Source: Sweltsa coloradensis (lineage: Eukaryota; Arthropoda; Insecta; Plecoptera; Chloroperlidae). From it: DNA of 64,000 nt. Below, piece by piece: positions 37,763 through 48,910 of this stretch. Where the stretch lies: the NCBI GenBank assembly GCA_024449915.1, contig JAMZAV010000054.1, positions 682,001-746,000 of the forward strand. The letters are read 5' to 3'. Made by a program: the position numbers and the translations under genes. The notes under the pieces were generated by a model. It was not told where the DNA came from. It was given only the letters and a program-made list of their open reading frames with translations, and did not search any database. The first letter of the stretch is position 1, and each line of letters opens with the position of its first letter.

Positions 37763-38393
37763 AGGAAGCTTAGCAAACGCTTTTTCAGGCGCGTTGTTGG
37801 ATGAGCGTAATTTGTTTTAAACGAAAAAAGCGTAAAATTGCGATTTTTATAAGAAATAATTTTTTGATTGCGCTCAAATTTCACACGAATATATAAATTC
37901 ATAAAATTAGGGTTCTGTGAAAAAATCATTGCAGTCGAATAAAGAATGTTGGTGCATGTTATAAGTCGAAGTAATGTTTTAAAAATCGAAAAAAATCGGA
38001 AAATTGCGATTTTCATGAGAAATAATTTTTAGATTGCGCTCAAATTTCACATGAATATACTAATTCATAACATTTAGGTTCTGTGAAAAATTCAACACAA
38101 TCGGATAAAGCATGTAGGTGTTATAAGTCGAAGAAATGTTTTAAAAATCATTAAAAAAATTGTAAAATTGCGATCTTTACGAGAAATAATTTTTTATTGC
38201 GCTCAAAAACGTGGCAATTCTAAGTTCAAGGATTTCAAAGGCCTCCAGAAAATTTCATTGCAATTGAAGTATCGGTTTAGCCGGAATCGTGTTAACAAAC
38301 ACACAAAAAAAGAAAATAAAAAAAAACATTCTGGATTTTTTTCTCTGGTGTAGTGAAATGGAATCTTAGCTTCGCTCGCTACGCTCATCCAAT
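37763..38393 (-). mobile_element. Non-autonomous element with 165-base internal repeats, copy A
   Basis: A subterminal inverted pair TTGGATGAGCGTA / TACGCTCATCCAA brackets 37797-38393. Outside the left one lies AAGCTTAGCAAACGCTTTTTCAGGCGCG. Inside are about 2.3 tandem units of roughly 165 bases, marked by ATTGCGAT at 37837, 38003 and 38167, each with GAGAAATAATTTTT-like and GCGCTCAAATTTCAC-like blocks. Copy B at 48206-48832 is the reverse complement of the same element. On the minus strand the element ends ...AAGCTTCCTAG T, compatible with a CTRR-T end. The 112-codon minus frame here is AT-rich and not conserved in copy B. No transposase is present. Confidence 0.8.
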
Positions 38394-38570
38394 TATTTAC
38401 CCAAAATATCTAAAGCAACTATCGTATTTAGTAAAACAACATGTTATTTATTCAAAATGCTTAAAACCGCGTAAAATACAATATTGTGTAATAATTGCCT
38501 GCAGCGTGATTGCTCCACGTCACGCAGTGTCTTGCAATATGGTTGTTTAGTTTTATAAAATAAATTTCTC

Positions 38571-38740
38571 GTAGGACCTGGCTGCAATGCATGACCCTCT
38601 TTAGGGGTCTAACTTGGTATATTGCGGATAGGACAATTATTATTGTGATGGGATGTCCGATTCCTTGCATTCAAATGAACGACCGAGGAAAACCTCGGGA
38701 AAAACTTCAGTCAGGCTTGCCGGTCTCAAAGCCAACACCC
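38571..38740 (-). mobile_element. SINE, group B, minus strand
   Basis: Read on the minus strand: GAGACCGGCAAGCCTGACTG, then TTTTCCTCGGTCGT, GAATGCAAGGAATCGGACAT, and CAAGTTAGACCCCTAAAGAG. This matches the plus-strand copies at 47330-47546 and 55530-55715 block by block. The tRNA-like head is poorly kept in this copy, so its upper boundary (about 38740) is approximate. A C8 run and an A8 run follow at about 38773. Confidence 0.65.
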
Positions 38741-38799
38741 AGTCTGATTGTGTCAAGGGTTGTGTGGCATCACCCCCCCCCTCAAAAAAAAATATATAT

Positions 38800-41020
38800 T
38801 TCTAGTATAATCCTAGTCATATTTATATGTATATATGCTGAGAAAGCTAGAACAGGATAGTTAATAAATTTCAATTGTTTTGACTTCATGTTCATGTAAT
38901 AATAAACAAATTAAAATTGCGTAATATTATTTGGGTCTCTTCCAACACCCTTCCAATGGGCTCAAATTAATTAACTTTATTTTATTAATAAAAGCACATG
39001 AACACTCCAAAAAATTCATTTTACATTCGTAGTAACTCCACTACTCACGCCCTTATTAAGCCAAACATCAAATAAAACATTTTTCATTCTAACTTTATAA
39101 CTTGATTGGTTTTAATTAATTTCATATGAATAGTCTCAAACGTTTCCAAGGAAACCCGAAACCCCAATATAGAATGAGGAATATACCAGAAGAATTTTTT
39201 TTACAAGCAATGGTTCAAATTTTCTCATTTATAGAGAAGGTTAGGTGTTGGTTTGTCGTTTTAAATGAGCTGAACACGGTTCAATCTGCAACGTTGATAC
39301 CAATGTTACAACATAATAACATGAAGTAGCGTAAAAATTTTGTAATTATTACAATCAATTACACAAAGTACAAAATTTACAATTAAAATAGAAATATATT
39401 TTTGTATTTGACACTTGTTTAAATGCAATAGTTAGGCCTATTGTTCCTTCTCGATGTTTCGAAATCGGATGATTCTGGCGTATCATTCTCGGTTTATTTG
39501 GTTTATGAGTAAGAAGCTGCACCCATTGCTATCTATAGCAGATGAATGGAAGTAGACAGCGGACTCTTAATGATGGGAACCAAGATTTGTTTCAATAATT
39601 TAGCCTCATAACGATTGGTTCACACGGAACGCCACGCTTCCAAGTGCTAATGTTACCGATTCGAAACGGGTTTTATTTTTCCTGTCATAATGCGATCAAG
39701 GAAAAGAAGTGGATTCAAACTCGGATTTCTCCAATATCTTCAATAAACATGAGATGAGATGAATTTTTTGCTTTCGTTCCGATTCAAATATTAGGAAGTT
39801 ATTGAAGTTTCACAATTGCGAGGTTCTTCAATTAATCGCAGTATTCTTATTACCTTTTTTTGATCGACTTTTGAAATTCATGTAATTCGATTATTTAAAA
39901 ATGTAAATATGAAACGATAAAACCATTTTTTCTGAATAATGATTGTAAAGTTTAGTGTAATACAATTTATTTTGCATTTGCTTAAACTTTGGAAATAATC
40001 ATTGTTAAAGCTATACTATTTAATAGGTTGACCATTCCTTCTTTCAAACACTGTTCACAACAAAATATAATACAAACAACTAGTTTTAATATGCTCTTTA
40101 CTAAAACTTTTCACTTTACTTTAGAACAAGGGTTCGATTCTACTTCATGGAAAATACAATTAAAGTATCTGCCTAACGGGCAAAATCGTTACCTATCCAA
40201 TCTTAATATTTCAAGTTGAGCCTGTAACGGAAAACAGGTGAATTGGAAATCTTTAAACCCAATTTAATCCTTTTCGGCTTACTGTTTGAAACAGTGTAGG
40301 TATTGTAGAAGGGCAGAATGCTTATGAAAGTGATTTGAAGCATAATTTCGACTGTAGATTGTTTGATTGATTGGATGATGGTATTTTAATTCGACTACGA
40401 TCGTTAAGTGGATACTAGTTTGTTGTGGCGTACTTATTTCACTAAAATCGATAGACTTAATAAAAAATAAGGTGAAGTCAAAACGTTACAATTTTAAATT
40501 ACCTTTCTAAGGCTATTGTAACGCCATCGGATTGGAAGAAAGATGTCTGAAAAGTTAGCTGAAAAATGGAGAGACTTGTTCATAACAATTTTTCCCTCAG
40601 TCACTATTAGCCAGTACTTTACGAAAATTTTTGAACACAAGTGGGCAAGCTTAGAGCAAAAATTATTTTTAGAAATATTTTCTTTTAGATTGTTTCATCC
40701 AACAAACTTTTCTGAAATTCTGAAATTCTTTCTTTTCAGAATTTGTGGAGTTTCCCGGCGAAAAGTAGGATGTAATCCAAAGATATGGTTTTGTAGGGCT
40801 TAGCTGCCTACCTGACAGCCACGAGGTGCGAAGACGCAGTCGTCGTCAGCAGGCCTCTGCTCGAGGAAGAGTCATCAAAAGTACGGCACGAAAATGCACA
40901 ATTTTTGTGTGTGTTTGTGACCCTAGTTATCTGTTTTAGGTAGGTTTTTAATATCACTTTTCAGGTCAATAGCTTTATTACATTATTATAATTATTATTA
41001 ATTTACATTTTAAACTTTCG
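38800..41020. other. AT-rich stretch, no gene recognised
   Basis: A frame at 40543-40803 (starting MSEKLAEKWRDLF) has fairly even composition and is followed after its stop by a GC-richer tail, but I recognise no domain and see no splice signals. It may be a chance frame or a relic. The rest shows nothing. Confidence 0.4.
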
Positions 41021-41026
41021 CGGCCC

Positions 41027-41255
41027 GTTAATATTAAATCAAATGTGTACGAGTTTCGGTTTATTTCGCCGCGTCGCGAGTAAGCATTGTACGTATACCT
41101 CGACGTTTCGTTACCTATGTGGGTAACATATTCATGAGAACTGAGGCTGATGAATATGTTACCCACAGAGGTAACGAAACGTCGAGATACGTACAATGTT
41201 TACTCGTGACGTGGCGAAATAACCCGAAACTCATACACCTTTGGTTTAATATTAT
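41027..41255. repeat. Imperfect palindrome with arms of about 110 bases
   Basis: The left arm (ending TTCATGAGAACTGAG) and the right arm (starting GCTGATGAATATGTTACCC) are reverse complements over CGAAACGTCGAG, TACGTACAATG, TTACTCGYGACG, GGCGAAATAA and CCGAAACTC. The loop is only about a dozen bases. Each arm carries its own small hairpin GTTACC-CACAGA-GGTAAC (right arm, 41156-41175). The transcript would fold into a long hairpin. It is probably two copies of one short element inserted head-to-head, or a foldback element. Confidence 0.85.
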
Positions 41256-41344
41256 TATGATGATTATTATTTAATTTTTGCGTTTCTACGTTTCCCAAAT
41301 TGTATCGATGGATTATTTCATTGATTTGTGTAGTTCAACGTCTC

Positions 41345-41731
41345 ATATAATGCACTAAGGCTTTTCGAGACGATGAGTTGTAATAGATGAGGATGAAGTT
41401 TGACTAGAAGGGTGGAGGGGAAACCCAGTACCGGCACGTAGCCTACATCTTTCGAAAAGTACCAAGGGGACCAACGGCTTTACGTCCCATCCGAAAGGAC
41501 GGTGTAACCTTGACAGGCATATAGGTTCCTCTACTAGCCCGTACTGCCGAACAGACGTCGAGGAAAATGAAGCCGTTACACTAGCTCTCGAACCCTCCAC
41601 CTACTCTAACCAGCGGTATACGTGTGTTTCAGGGCAGAGCGTTCACCCACTCTCCCCCTGACCACGCTCGAGGTTGCTTCACTTCGGCATTTGAGTCGGA
41701 ACCGGCTCAGCGACCTCGGCTAATCCGCTAG
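41345..41731 (-). mobile_element. SINE-like element, group C, minus strand (fuller copy)
   Basis: Reverse-oriented match to 37112-37440, with the additional 5' part on the minus strand GCGGATTAGCCGAGGTCGCT then GGTTCCGACTC, which looks like degenerate A and B boxes of a tRNA-type promoter. The body has GTGGTCAGGGGGAGAGTGGG, AGGGTTCGAGAGCTAG, CTTTCGGATGGGACGTA. It ends in the tail shared with group A (CATCGTCTCGAAAAGCCTTA). The 81-codon minus frame here is spurious. Confidence 0.8.
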
Positions 41732-41759
41732 CTATACCGATAGAAAAAAGATAAAACTA

Positions 41760-44400
41760 TATAATTCACATTTTGAAAATTGTTCTTTTATTATCGTAAG
41801 TAGTGTACATGCGTTACTAAACAATAATTTAGGAAAGAAAACAACCTATATCTAAGAAGTTATCCTCGCAAAAAAAGAAACTTTTACCATCAATGGGTGT
41901 ACATAGTGCACTTGCAGTATACAGACAGACGCATGTTTCGCCGTAATTTTAGGATTTTATACTGAATTCATAATTTTTCCCAGACAAAATGACGATGTAC
42001 GTTTCTAGGTAGCGTCAAGCAAACGGCAATTTTATAACAAGAATTATTGTAGGACAGAAAACATTTTGTGTCATATGTCAAGATAGTCAAACAAATAGAA
42101 GAATGCAAAAACATATTTGTGCAGTTAAGTGAAAGGTAAACAGTTGTGTAGAGCGTGTCGAAGTCGAAGAGTCCAAGAAACAATAACGTGACACTCCAAC
42201 ATAACCTGCATCATGCTGCCCTTGAACAATTGGACACAGTTGGCAGTTGGCAAGTAGCTATTCTGACGTACAAGAAGCATCCGACGTATATGAAACTTCG
42301 CATAGCTGTCAAAAACGAATACAATGGACAGCCTTAGAGTCGTAGTTGATCAATATTATTTGTTAAACAGCGAGACAAAAACAATTCTCGAAAATAGTCT
42401 ATTGTGTTTTGTGATTTTGAAATGATTGAATGATGAATGGATGATTTTAAAATAATTTTTGAAAAGATGGATCGTCGAGCTCTTTATATCCGCTTCATTG
42501 AAAACTGTGCACAATTTCTAACAACTGGAATGTCAGTCAGTCGAGCTACATGAATTTGCCTACTTCCGACATCCGCTTAACTTCAATTCTGTGCTTTTGA
42601 GTTCTACTCCTCGAGGCACTAGTCGATAATAACAACAATACAACAGTACAATGACATTGTCGAAAGTTGACTGTATTTGCTTCCTACGGCAATTCTGTGC
42701 TATGCCACCATTCTTGTTGTACTGAGTTGGACAAAGAACGCAGCGACGAGATAGGCTGAAAGCGAGCTTATCATTTAACTTTCCGCGTCTGTTGAATGAC
42801 TTTCAACTTTCAAATGTCGCGTAACCCCTTCCCTATTTTCCTATTCACGATGGAATAAATGTCCTCCAGGAAGAAGGAAAAGTCTTATATCAGAATTTTA
42901 GACGTACATTTTCAAAGTCTATAAGTCAATTTGGGAACCCATAGGGGCGCATACATGAGAAAACATACCCCCAGGTGGTTACGTCCAAAGCAAACAGTCG
43001 TTCAGAAAAGAGGAAAGTTAAAACACCCTAGAAAAACATCCATCAATCTGTAGAACGGTCAAAACAATGAATTATATAATTGATAGGAATTGAAGGAACG
43101 TGTATTTCGTTTGTCCATTCTATATTGATATGTATAACGTACTGAAATCTCAAGTTCGCCCATACTTGGAAATTGGCTACACTGTACGATTGTTCGAAAT
43201 CTTATAGTCGACGTTTCCGAGTAATGAATTGAAAACAAACAAATACCTTCGAGCGAGAATCAAGGAATATAATAACAACCAAGGCACGACATTCGAGCTA
43301 TATTGTATTCATTATACGTGACCTTCGCTACTAGATGAGCTATTGTTTAAAGCAACATTTAGGTTTTTATATCGTTTCAGAAATGCGATGGAAATACTTT
43401 ATAGGTAACAGAGGCAAACAATATAATGAAGTTAATAAGTACTTGCTGTTTTAAGGAACTGCAAGAAGTCGTCACGGTTGCATATCATGGCATGATTATG
43501 TTCATTATTGACGACAATATGATAGAAATATTAACCTTGGTGTAAGAAAATGACATCGCGTCGCGTTGCGTATAGACATTACGTTTTTATTCAGTATAGT
43601 TCGATCACCAGTGTTTATTATCAAATTAAATAGCCGGATTGATTCTTTTTAGTGTGCTTGAAATACCTTTAAAAGCACACGAATCCATTCATAAAATATG
43701 TATTTGTTGATTTAATTGACGTGCAGAATTTTAAATCTGGTTAGAGTTGAAAGTGTGAGCTTAATTATATGGTATTTGAAAGAAATGGAGGAGAATCTTG
43801 ATCTTCAAATACAAATATATATTAATTTATTATCATTACACATTAACTGTGTCATAGAATTAACGATCTCAGAGTTAAAAGAGTAACATAATACAAACAC
43901 CAAGTGTATACACACTCTTTGGTCTACACTGTGGAATAAATAAATACATTCGGTGATTGAAAACAAACCCGTCGAACTAATATGCATTGACTTTATATAT
44001 TGGATGGTACAATTAGACAGAAATAGCAGTACCCTATACTGGAAAGTAAATAACATCATTGAACGCAATATTTAAAAATAATTATTTCAAAATATCTCAT
44101 TCCATAGCCAATGGTAAGAATTGCGTAAACAATAGTATCAATATCAGCAATAACAAAGTATTACTTTTGCGTAATTGTGAGATCTTCATATTTCATTAAG
44201 TCTCAATATTGGGAGTATGCATCAACCAAAAAAAAAATTCAGAAAAGTTTTGATATTCTCAAAATATATTAATAATGTCCTATCCCTTACTATTGTAATT
44301 TGTTAAATGCATCATATGCATCATAATGCCTAAATATGTATGAAATTTTTCTGTCAGTCTGTCCGATTATCCTTCATCCATCTGTGTCTGTTTGTGTTTC
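41760..44400. other. AT-rich stretch, nothing recognised
   Basis: No tandem repeats, tRNA-like boxes or persuasive exons. Frames are at most 87 codons and AT-rich. Confidence 0.5.
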
Positions 44401-44402
44401 AG

Positions 44403-44524
44403 GTGTTGAAATAAAAGCGAACGCGTCGAAGCGACTCAATGAATTTGGAACATTTGAGGCTACGCTTCCAGTGGTAAAGTTTCAACGATTGCTTCAAGAC
44501 GCTCGACTTCAAGTTTGCTGTTAG
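44403..44524 (+). CDS. Weak candidate terminal exon, unknown product
   Basis: A good acceptor context (CTGTGTCTGTTTGTGTTTCAG) ends at 44402. After it an open frame in phase 2 runs about 40 codons to TAG: GVEIKANASKRLNEFGTFEA and onward, with balanced codon use unlike the AT-rich neighbourhood. I recognise no domain. No AATAAA lies close downstream. It could equally be a chance frame or an old processed fragment. Confidence 0.2.
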
Positions 44525-44804
44525 TTTCACTTATTATGGAGATATCTTTCTTACAACGTATTCGAAATATTTCTTTATACACCATTGGAAGTTGAAGTTG
44601 TTGTGCAGAATTAACATATTTTACAAATGGACGATGTACAGACTATTTTCAAAATATATGCAGCGATAGTAAGAGATAGTTCAGAATATGCACCACAAAA
44701 GTCCGTGTTAAAAGCAGAAAAAATATGGCGAATAATATAAATCGAAAGCTACATTGGATGTGAATTGAGAAATCGTTCATCTATTTTCGCCTCCTGAAAA
44801 CCGC

Positions 44805-44850
44805 ATAGATGGTGGCGGTGGGTTGGTGGGGGAGGGGGAGGGGTAGTAAA
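44805..44850 (+). repeat. G-rich tract
   Basis: GGTGGCGGTGGGTTGGTGGG followed by GGAGGGGGAGGGGTAG. It meets the usual G-quadruplex pattern of four or more G-runs with short loops. Confidence 0.7.
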
Positions 44851-45443
44851 GTTGAAGGCATGGCAAACTACTCAAATCAAGTTAAAAGCCTTTCTGATTT
44901 GTTAAAGAACTGATGTTGAGTCTAACAATCACTGACAATTTGTTTGCACTGCTATTAATTACCTGCATGTGGATTGATCAATAGTTGAAGTAGGTTCCAT
45001 CAAAAGTTGGGCTCACTGTTTCAGAATCAGAAGACTAATACATATTTGAACCATTTATGTTACTTTATTTATCGCACAACATTAGTTAGGCCTAGCCAGA
45101 TAAAAATTACGAACATTCTGCACAGTTTTCGGTCATTCTTTATGTCAACTCTCGCAGTGATCTCAAAGTCCGAAAAACCAAGCTACGCAAACTAATATGA
45201 CAACTCATGTTGAAACAGATCTTGTGGATATAATACGACCAAATTTCAGTTTTGGAAAGTTTTCTTTTGTCACAAAAGTTTCACTACATGAAAACTTCAA
45301 CATCGCAAAGTCACAGTTAAAAAACAAGAGTGAGAAGTTATACTTTTTAAACTCGAAGTTGTCTATTCCATATTGATCGACGATTGATATTGGGGAAACT
45401 GTTTTTTTGTTTTTTTGTTGTAATTTCGCATTTATGGAATCTT

Positions 45444-45620
45444 GAGAGATAGCTCAGTGGTACATATCACAGGACTGACGGAAACTTTGGTTCGATCCCC
45501 ACCGGGTATTTGTTAGCGCGTGCCCATGATCCTACTAGATATTTAGAGAAAATCCACACAACGTTCATCAATAGAATTTCATAGTTGTGGTGGCTTATTC
45601 TAGTTACGCTCAATCAAAGA
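45444..45620 (+). mobile_element. tRNA-derived SINE with intact A and B boxes
   Basis: The A box TAGCTCAGTGG (45454-45464) and B box GGTTCGATCCC (45490-45500) are both perfect, 25 bases apart, closer than in a normal tRNA, so the anticodon region is shortened. A GC-richer body follows (CGGGTATTTGTTAGCGCGTG..., GTTGTGGTGGCTTATTC). A functional tRNA is unlikely because the arms do not pair well and spacing is short. No second copy was seen, so its family is not established. Confidence 0.6.
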
Positions 45621-45741
45621 ATAATTAAAATTAATAAACCAAAATATGTTGACTTTATATTATAAATATATAAATAATAAAAAAATATATATATTTTTCT
45701 GCAATTAAAAACAAAATTAATTATCTGCGGTGATAGGAATG

Positions 45742-45743
<2 letters not shown>

Positions 45744-45800
<57 letters not shown>
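45744..45800. repeat. (TA)28-29 microsatellite
   Basis: A pure TA tract of about 57 bases, directly abutting the ATAACA end of a minus-strand short element (45801 onwards). The IYIYIY frames are artefacts. Confidence 0.95.
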
Positions 45801-45804
<4 letters not shown>

Positions 45805-46930
45805 ATATCGCAGACTTTCAGGGATTGAATATGCAGACATTGTATTTTCGGGTAGTCCGTGTGGTTTTATTATTAGTTCCAACGTTTCGGGCAGTTCTCC
45901 TGCCATCTTCAAGGAAATTTAAAACATCAAACAATATCAAACAAACAAAACCTTACTTCTTTACAACACTGCAACTTGTACAAAGACAAACCATAATGCT
46001 TAGAACACAAGGTCTAAGACACGATATTATAACAACCAGTATTTAAAAACTGTGAAGACATCAAACAGACCCTATTACTTTTAAGACGACCATTCATGCG
46101 TACGAGTTACTTGCCAAGGTGGTTCTATGAATTTCTTCTCTGTCAACTCTTTAAACGAGGTGGACGGCCTAAAACTTCCACGAGGAGACGTTGAACTAAT
46201 ATAACACCATCGGACTATCCGGAAAATACATTTGTCTTGCTATTATATTTAATTTGTTATTTAGACAGAAATTATAAGTGTACACGGGATCAGAGACCGG
46301 ACCTTGGTGTCCGCTATGCCCTACCGAATTGTAGGCTATGCAGCCTTATTTAATTACGTCTATTTGGTAATTCCACACAGTTTATGTATATTGTTTCAAT
46401 TTTGTTTGAATATATATAGTTAACATGCATTTTAAGGTATAACTACTATTTAATTAAAATGATCAAAATAAAGACATTATGACGTTTGGAGATTGCACAC
46501 ACTTATCAATAATGTTCACAATTTCACAATCAAAATGAAGTATAGGTGATAGAAATCTATATATATATGAACATTGATTTCGGAAGTTAAAAGTGTTTAT
46601 TTATTTATTCCAACGTTCCGGGTATTCTCCCGGCCCATCTTTCAAGGAAATTAACAAAAAAAACAATATAAATAACTAACAAACTACTTCTTACAACTTT
46701 GCAACTAGTTCGTTAGAAAACTAAATAGTTCATATTCATAGTAGGCATATTCAGACACTCATAGTTTGTTATGAAGTACGGTTTTTGTTTTGATATTGCT
46801 TTTTTAATGTAATTACCTTGAAATGGGCATGGAGACGTTCTAGAACACCCTTGGAATAAATAAAAATATCACACGGATACCCGAAAATAAATGTTGCATA
46901 TTCAATCCTGAAAGTTGCGATATAACATAT
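45801..46930. mobile_element. Cluster of short TA-anchored elements (three units), possible Penelope-like remnants
   Basis: Inverted arms 45801-45868 and 46864-46927 match (plus-strand right arm: CACACGGATACCCGAAAATA, CATATTCAATCCTGAAAGTT, GCGATATAACAT). Direct copies 45871-45985 and 46600-46715 share TTCCAACGTT, TCTCC-GG-CCATCTT, CAAGGAAATT and CAACTTTGCAACT-like blocks. On the minus strand each begins CTTGAAGATGG, forms a small hairpin, then reads CGAAACGTTGGAA and, after 50-100 bases, ends at TA repeats. A frame on the minus strand reads AYSIPESLRYN before the TA tract, but no reverse transcriptase or endonuclease is visible. The family is uncertain. Confidence 0.6.
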
Positions 46931-46952
46931 TAGTACATATAGGATGATAGTA

Positions 46953-47215
46953 CAGTCCGTGCTCGCCCATCGGAGAGGAAGCAGAGAAGCAAGCCCGGTC
47001 CTGTCAAAAAAACCTGAAGATGCTGGAGGACATTCCGGCGAAACGTTGTTTTAAAAGGTATGTACCACCACCTAATAAACACTACACGTGGACGAAAACC
47101 CCAAAACCCGATACAACATCAGAATCGGTCTTCGAAAACCTTCGTCATAACATATATATATATAAAAGTAAAGTAAAGTTATATTATACAAATATATATA
47201 TATAAAAGTAAAGTA
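46953..47215 (+). mobile_element. Second type of TA-anchored short element
   Basis: On the plus strand it carries CCTGAAGATG (47013), a hairpin GCTGGA-GGACA-TTCCGGC, then GAAACGTTG, and ends CATAACATATATATATATA at about 47163, followed by a duplicated ATATATATAAAAGTAAAG block. The layout equals that of the neighbours at 45.8-46.9 kb, but the body differs (AATAAACACTACACGTGGAC, AAAACCCGATACAACATC). The short frame MLEDIPAKRCFKRY... has no recognised domain. Confidence 0.5.
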
Positions 47216-47329
47216 AAGTTGTATTAGCCCGTATATAAGAACATGATATACAAATAAATGCATAATAGTCTACGCGTTGACCAAAATGTGGAATATGATC
47301 AAATACTTTCTTTGTACTGGACCAAAAGT

Positions 47330-47546
47330 GATTGCTCAAGCGATAAACGCACGACTCTGATTCGGGAGGTCTCGGTTTCAAATCTCGTCGAGACCGGCAA
47401 TCCTGATTGAAGGATTTTTTCCTAGAGTTTCCTCAGTCGTTAATGCAAATTCAAGAAATTAAGTCCTCTTAAACAGTCCACGGACATCCCTTCACAATTG
47501 TCAAAATTCCAATATTCCTAGTTAGACACCTGAAGAGAGGCATACA
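47330..47546 (+). mobile_element. SINE, group B, plus strand (best copy)
   Basis: The head GCTCAAGCGATAAACGCACG...TCGGTTTCAAATCTCG has a B-box-like GGTTTCAAATCTC (47374-47386). The body GAGACCGGCAATCCTGATTG, TTCCTCAGTCGTTAATGCAA, TCCACGGACATCCCTTCACA, and end CCTAGTTAGACACCTGAAGAG match the copies at 38571-38740 (minus) and 55530-55715 (plus). Non-coding. Confidence 0.75.
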
Positions 47547-48205
47547 TACACCCTATAACAGGTTTCTCAAAAAATTTATTATTATTATTGAAGAGAAATT
47601 ATAACTTTGACGGGATGTTTCGTCGCATCGAAGTGGTGAATAATGTACATTATTCCTTAATTCTCGACGTAGTGTCGTCACAGTGGATGACATTTTCAAA
47701 GGACTGTTTTTGTTTCTATTATAATTTAATCGAATTGTTTCCATAGAGCATTATTCTTCATTAAAAGTGTAAGAAACCCCCACATTTAGGGTTTTAGTGA
47801 AATGAAAAACATATATGCTACGAAATGCCTCGTCAGCGAAATATAAATTCTGTTTTGTTTTTAATATTAGAAGAATATAGAACAAAGCACAAAGTTCAAA
47901 TTTTTAGTGCATGGTTTCTTTATCAAGAATACCTGAAGATATATGATAAACACTTATTTTCAAAATTAAGAATGGAATGATGCCACATTATTTAACGGAT
48001 TGTATGGACATGCAAATTAATTCTTCTCAAAATATAAATACGAGGAAAAGAAGTCTAAACAATGATAAATTTACTATTTGTAAAACGAGCAAACTAATGA
48101 AGTCTTTTTTTTTAAATTCATGAGTGTAATAATTGAATATTCTGTAAGGAACAACTTGTATTGTTACTTTGGATTAAATTTGTTGTTGATCGTGTCGTTT
48201 CTTTG

Positions 48206-48832
48206 TGTGCATTATTGGATGAGCGTAGCGAGCGAAGCGAAGATTCCATTTCACTACACTGGAGACAAAAATCCGGAATGTTTTTTTTTTGTATTATTGT
48301 GTGTCTGTTAGCAAGATTCCGGCTAAACCGATACTCCAATTGCGATGAAATTTTATGGAGGCCTTCGAAACCTCTGAACCAAGAACTGCCACGTTTTTGA
48401 GCGCAATCGAAAATGATTTCTCATGAAAATCGCAATTTTACGATTTTTTTTCGATTTTTTTAAAATTTCTTCGACTTACAACACCTACATGCTTTATCTG
48501 AATGTAATGATTTTTTCATAGAACCTCAATTTTACGAATTAATATATTCGTGTGAAATTCGAGCGCAATCTAAAAATTTTTTCTCATGAAAATTGCAATT
48601 TTACGATTTTTTCGATTTTTTTAAACATTCTTTGACTTATAACGCCTACATGCTTTATCCGATTGTAATGATTTTTGCACAGAACCTTAATTTTATGAAT
48701 AAATATATTAGTGTGAAATTTGAGCGCAATCAAAAAATAATTTCTTATGAAAATCACAATTTTACGCTTTTGTTCGTTTAAAAAAAATTACGCTCATCCA
48801 ACAACGCGCCTGAAAAAGCGTTTGCGAAGCTT
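48206..48832 (+). mobile_element. Non-autonomous element with 165-base internal repeats, copy B
   Basis: Reverse-oriented partner of copy A: starts TTGGATGAGCGTAGCGAGCG and carries GATTCCGGCTAAACCGATAC and GCGATGAAATTTTATGGAGG. It has about 2.3 internal units with GAGCGCAATC and TCATGAAAATCGCAATTTTA blocks, then TACGCTCATCCAACAACGCG. It ends AAGCGTTTGCGAAGCTTCCTAG before T, a short hairpin-prone end with CTAG. The short frames on both strands are not conserved between copies. The family also has a divergent member at 51895-52316. Confidence 0.8.
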
Positions 48833-48910
48833 CCTAGTGTAAAGAAACTTATCTTTGGAAGAATTATGTAATGTTGTATTGTTATAAGATGATATGTAAA
48901 CTATATATTT

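Noticed and set aside
37678..38016. 112-codon minus-strand frame
   Set aside because: Lies in the 165-base-repeat element; the frame is not kept in the reverse copy at 48.2-48.8 kb.
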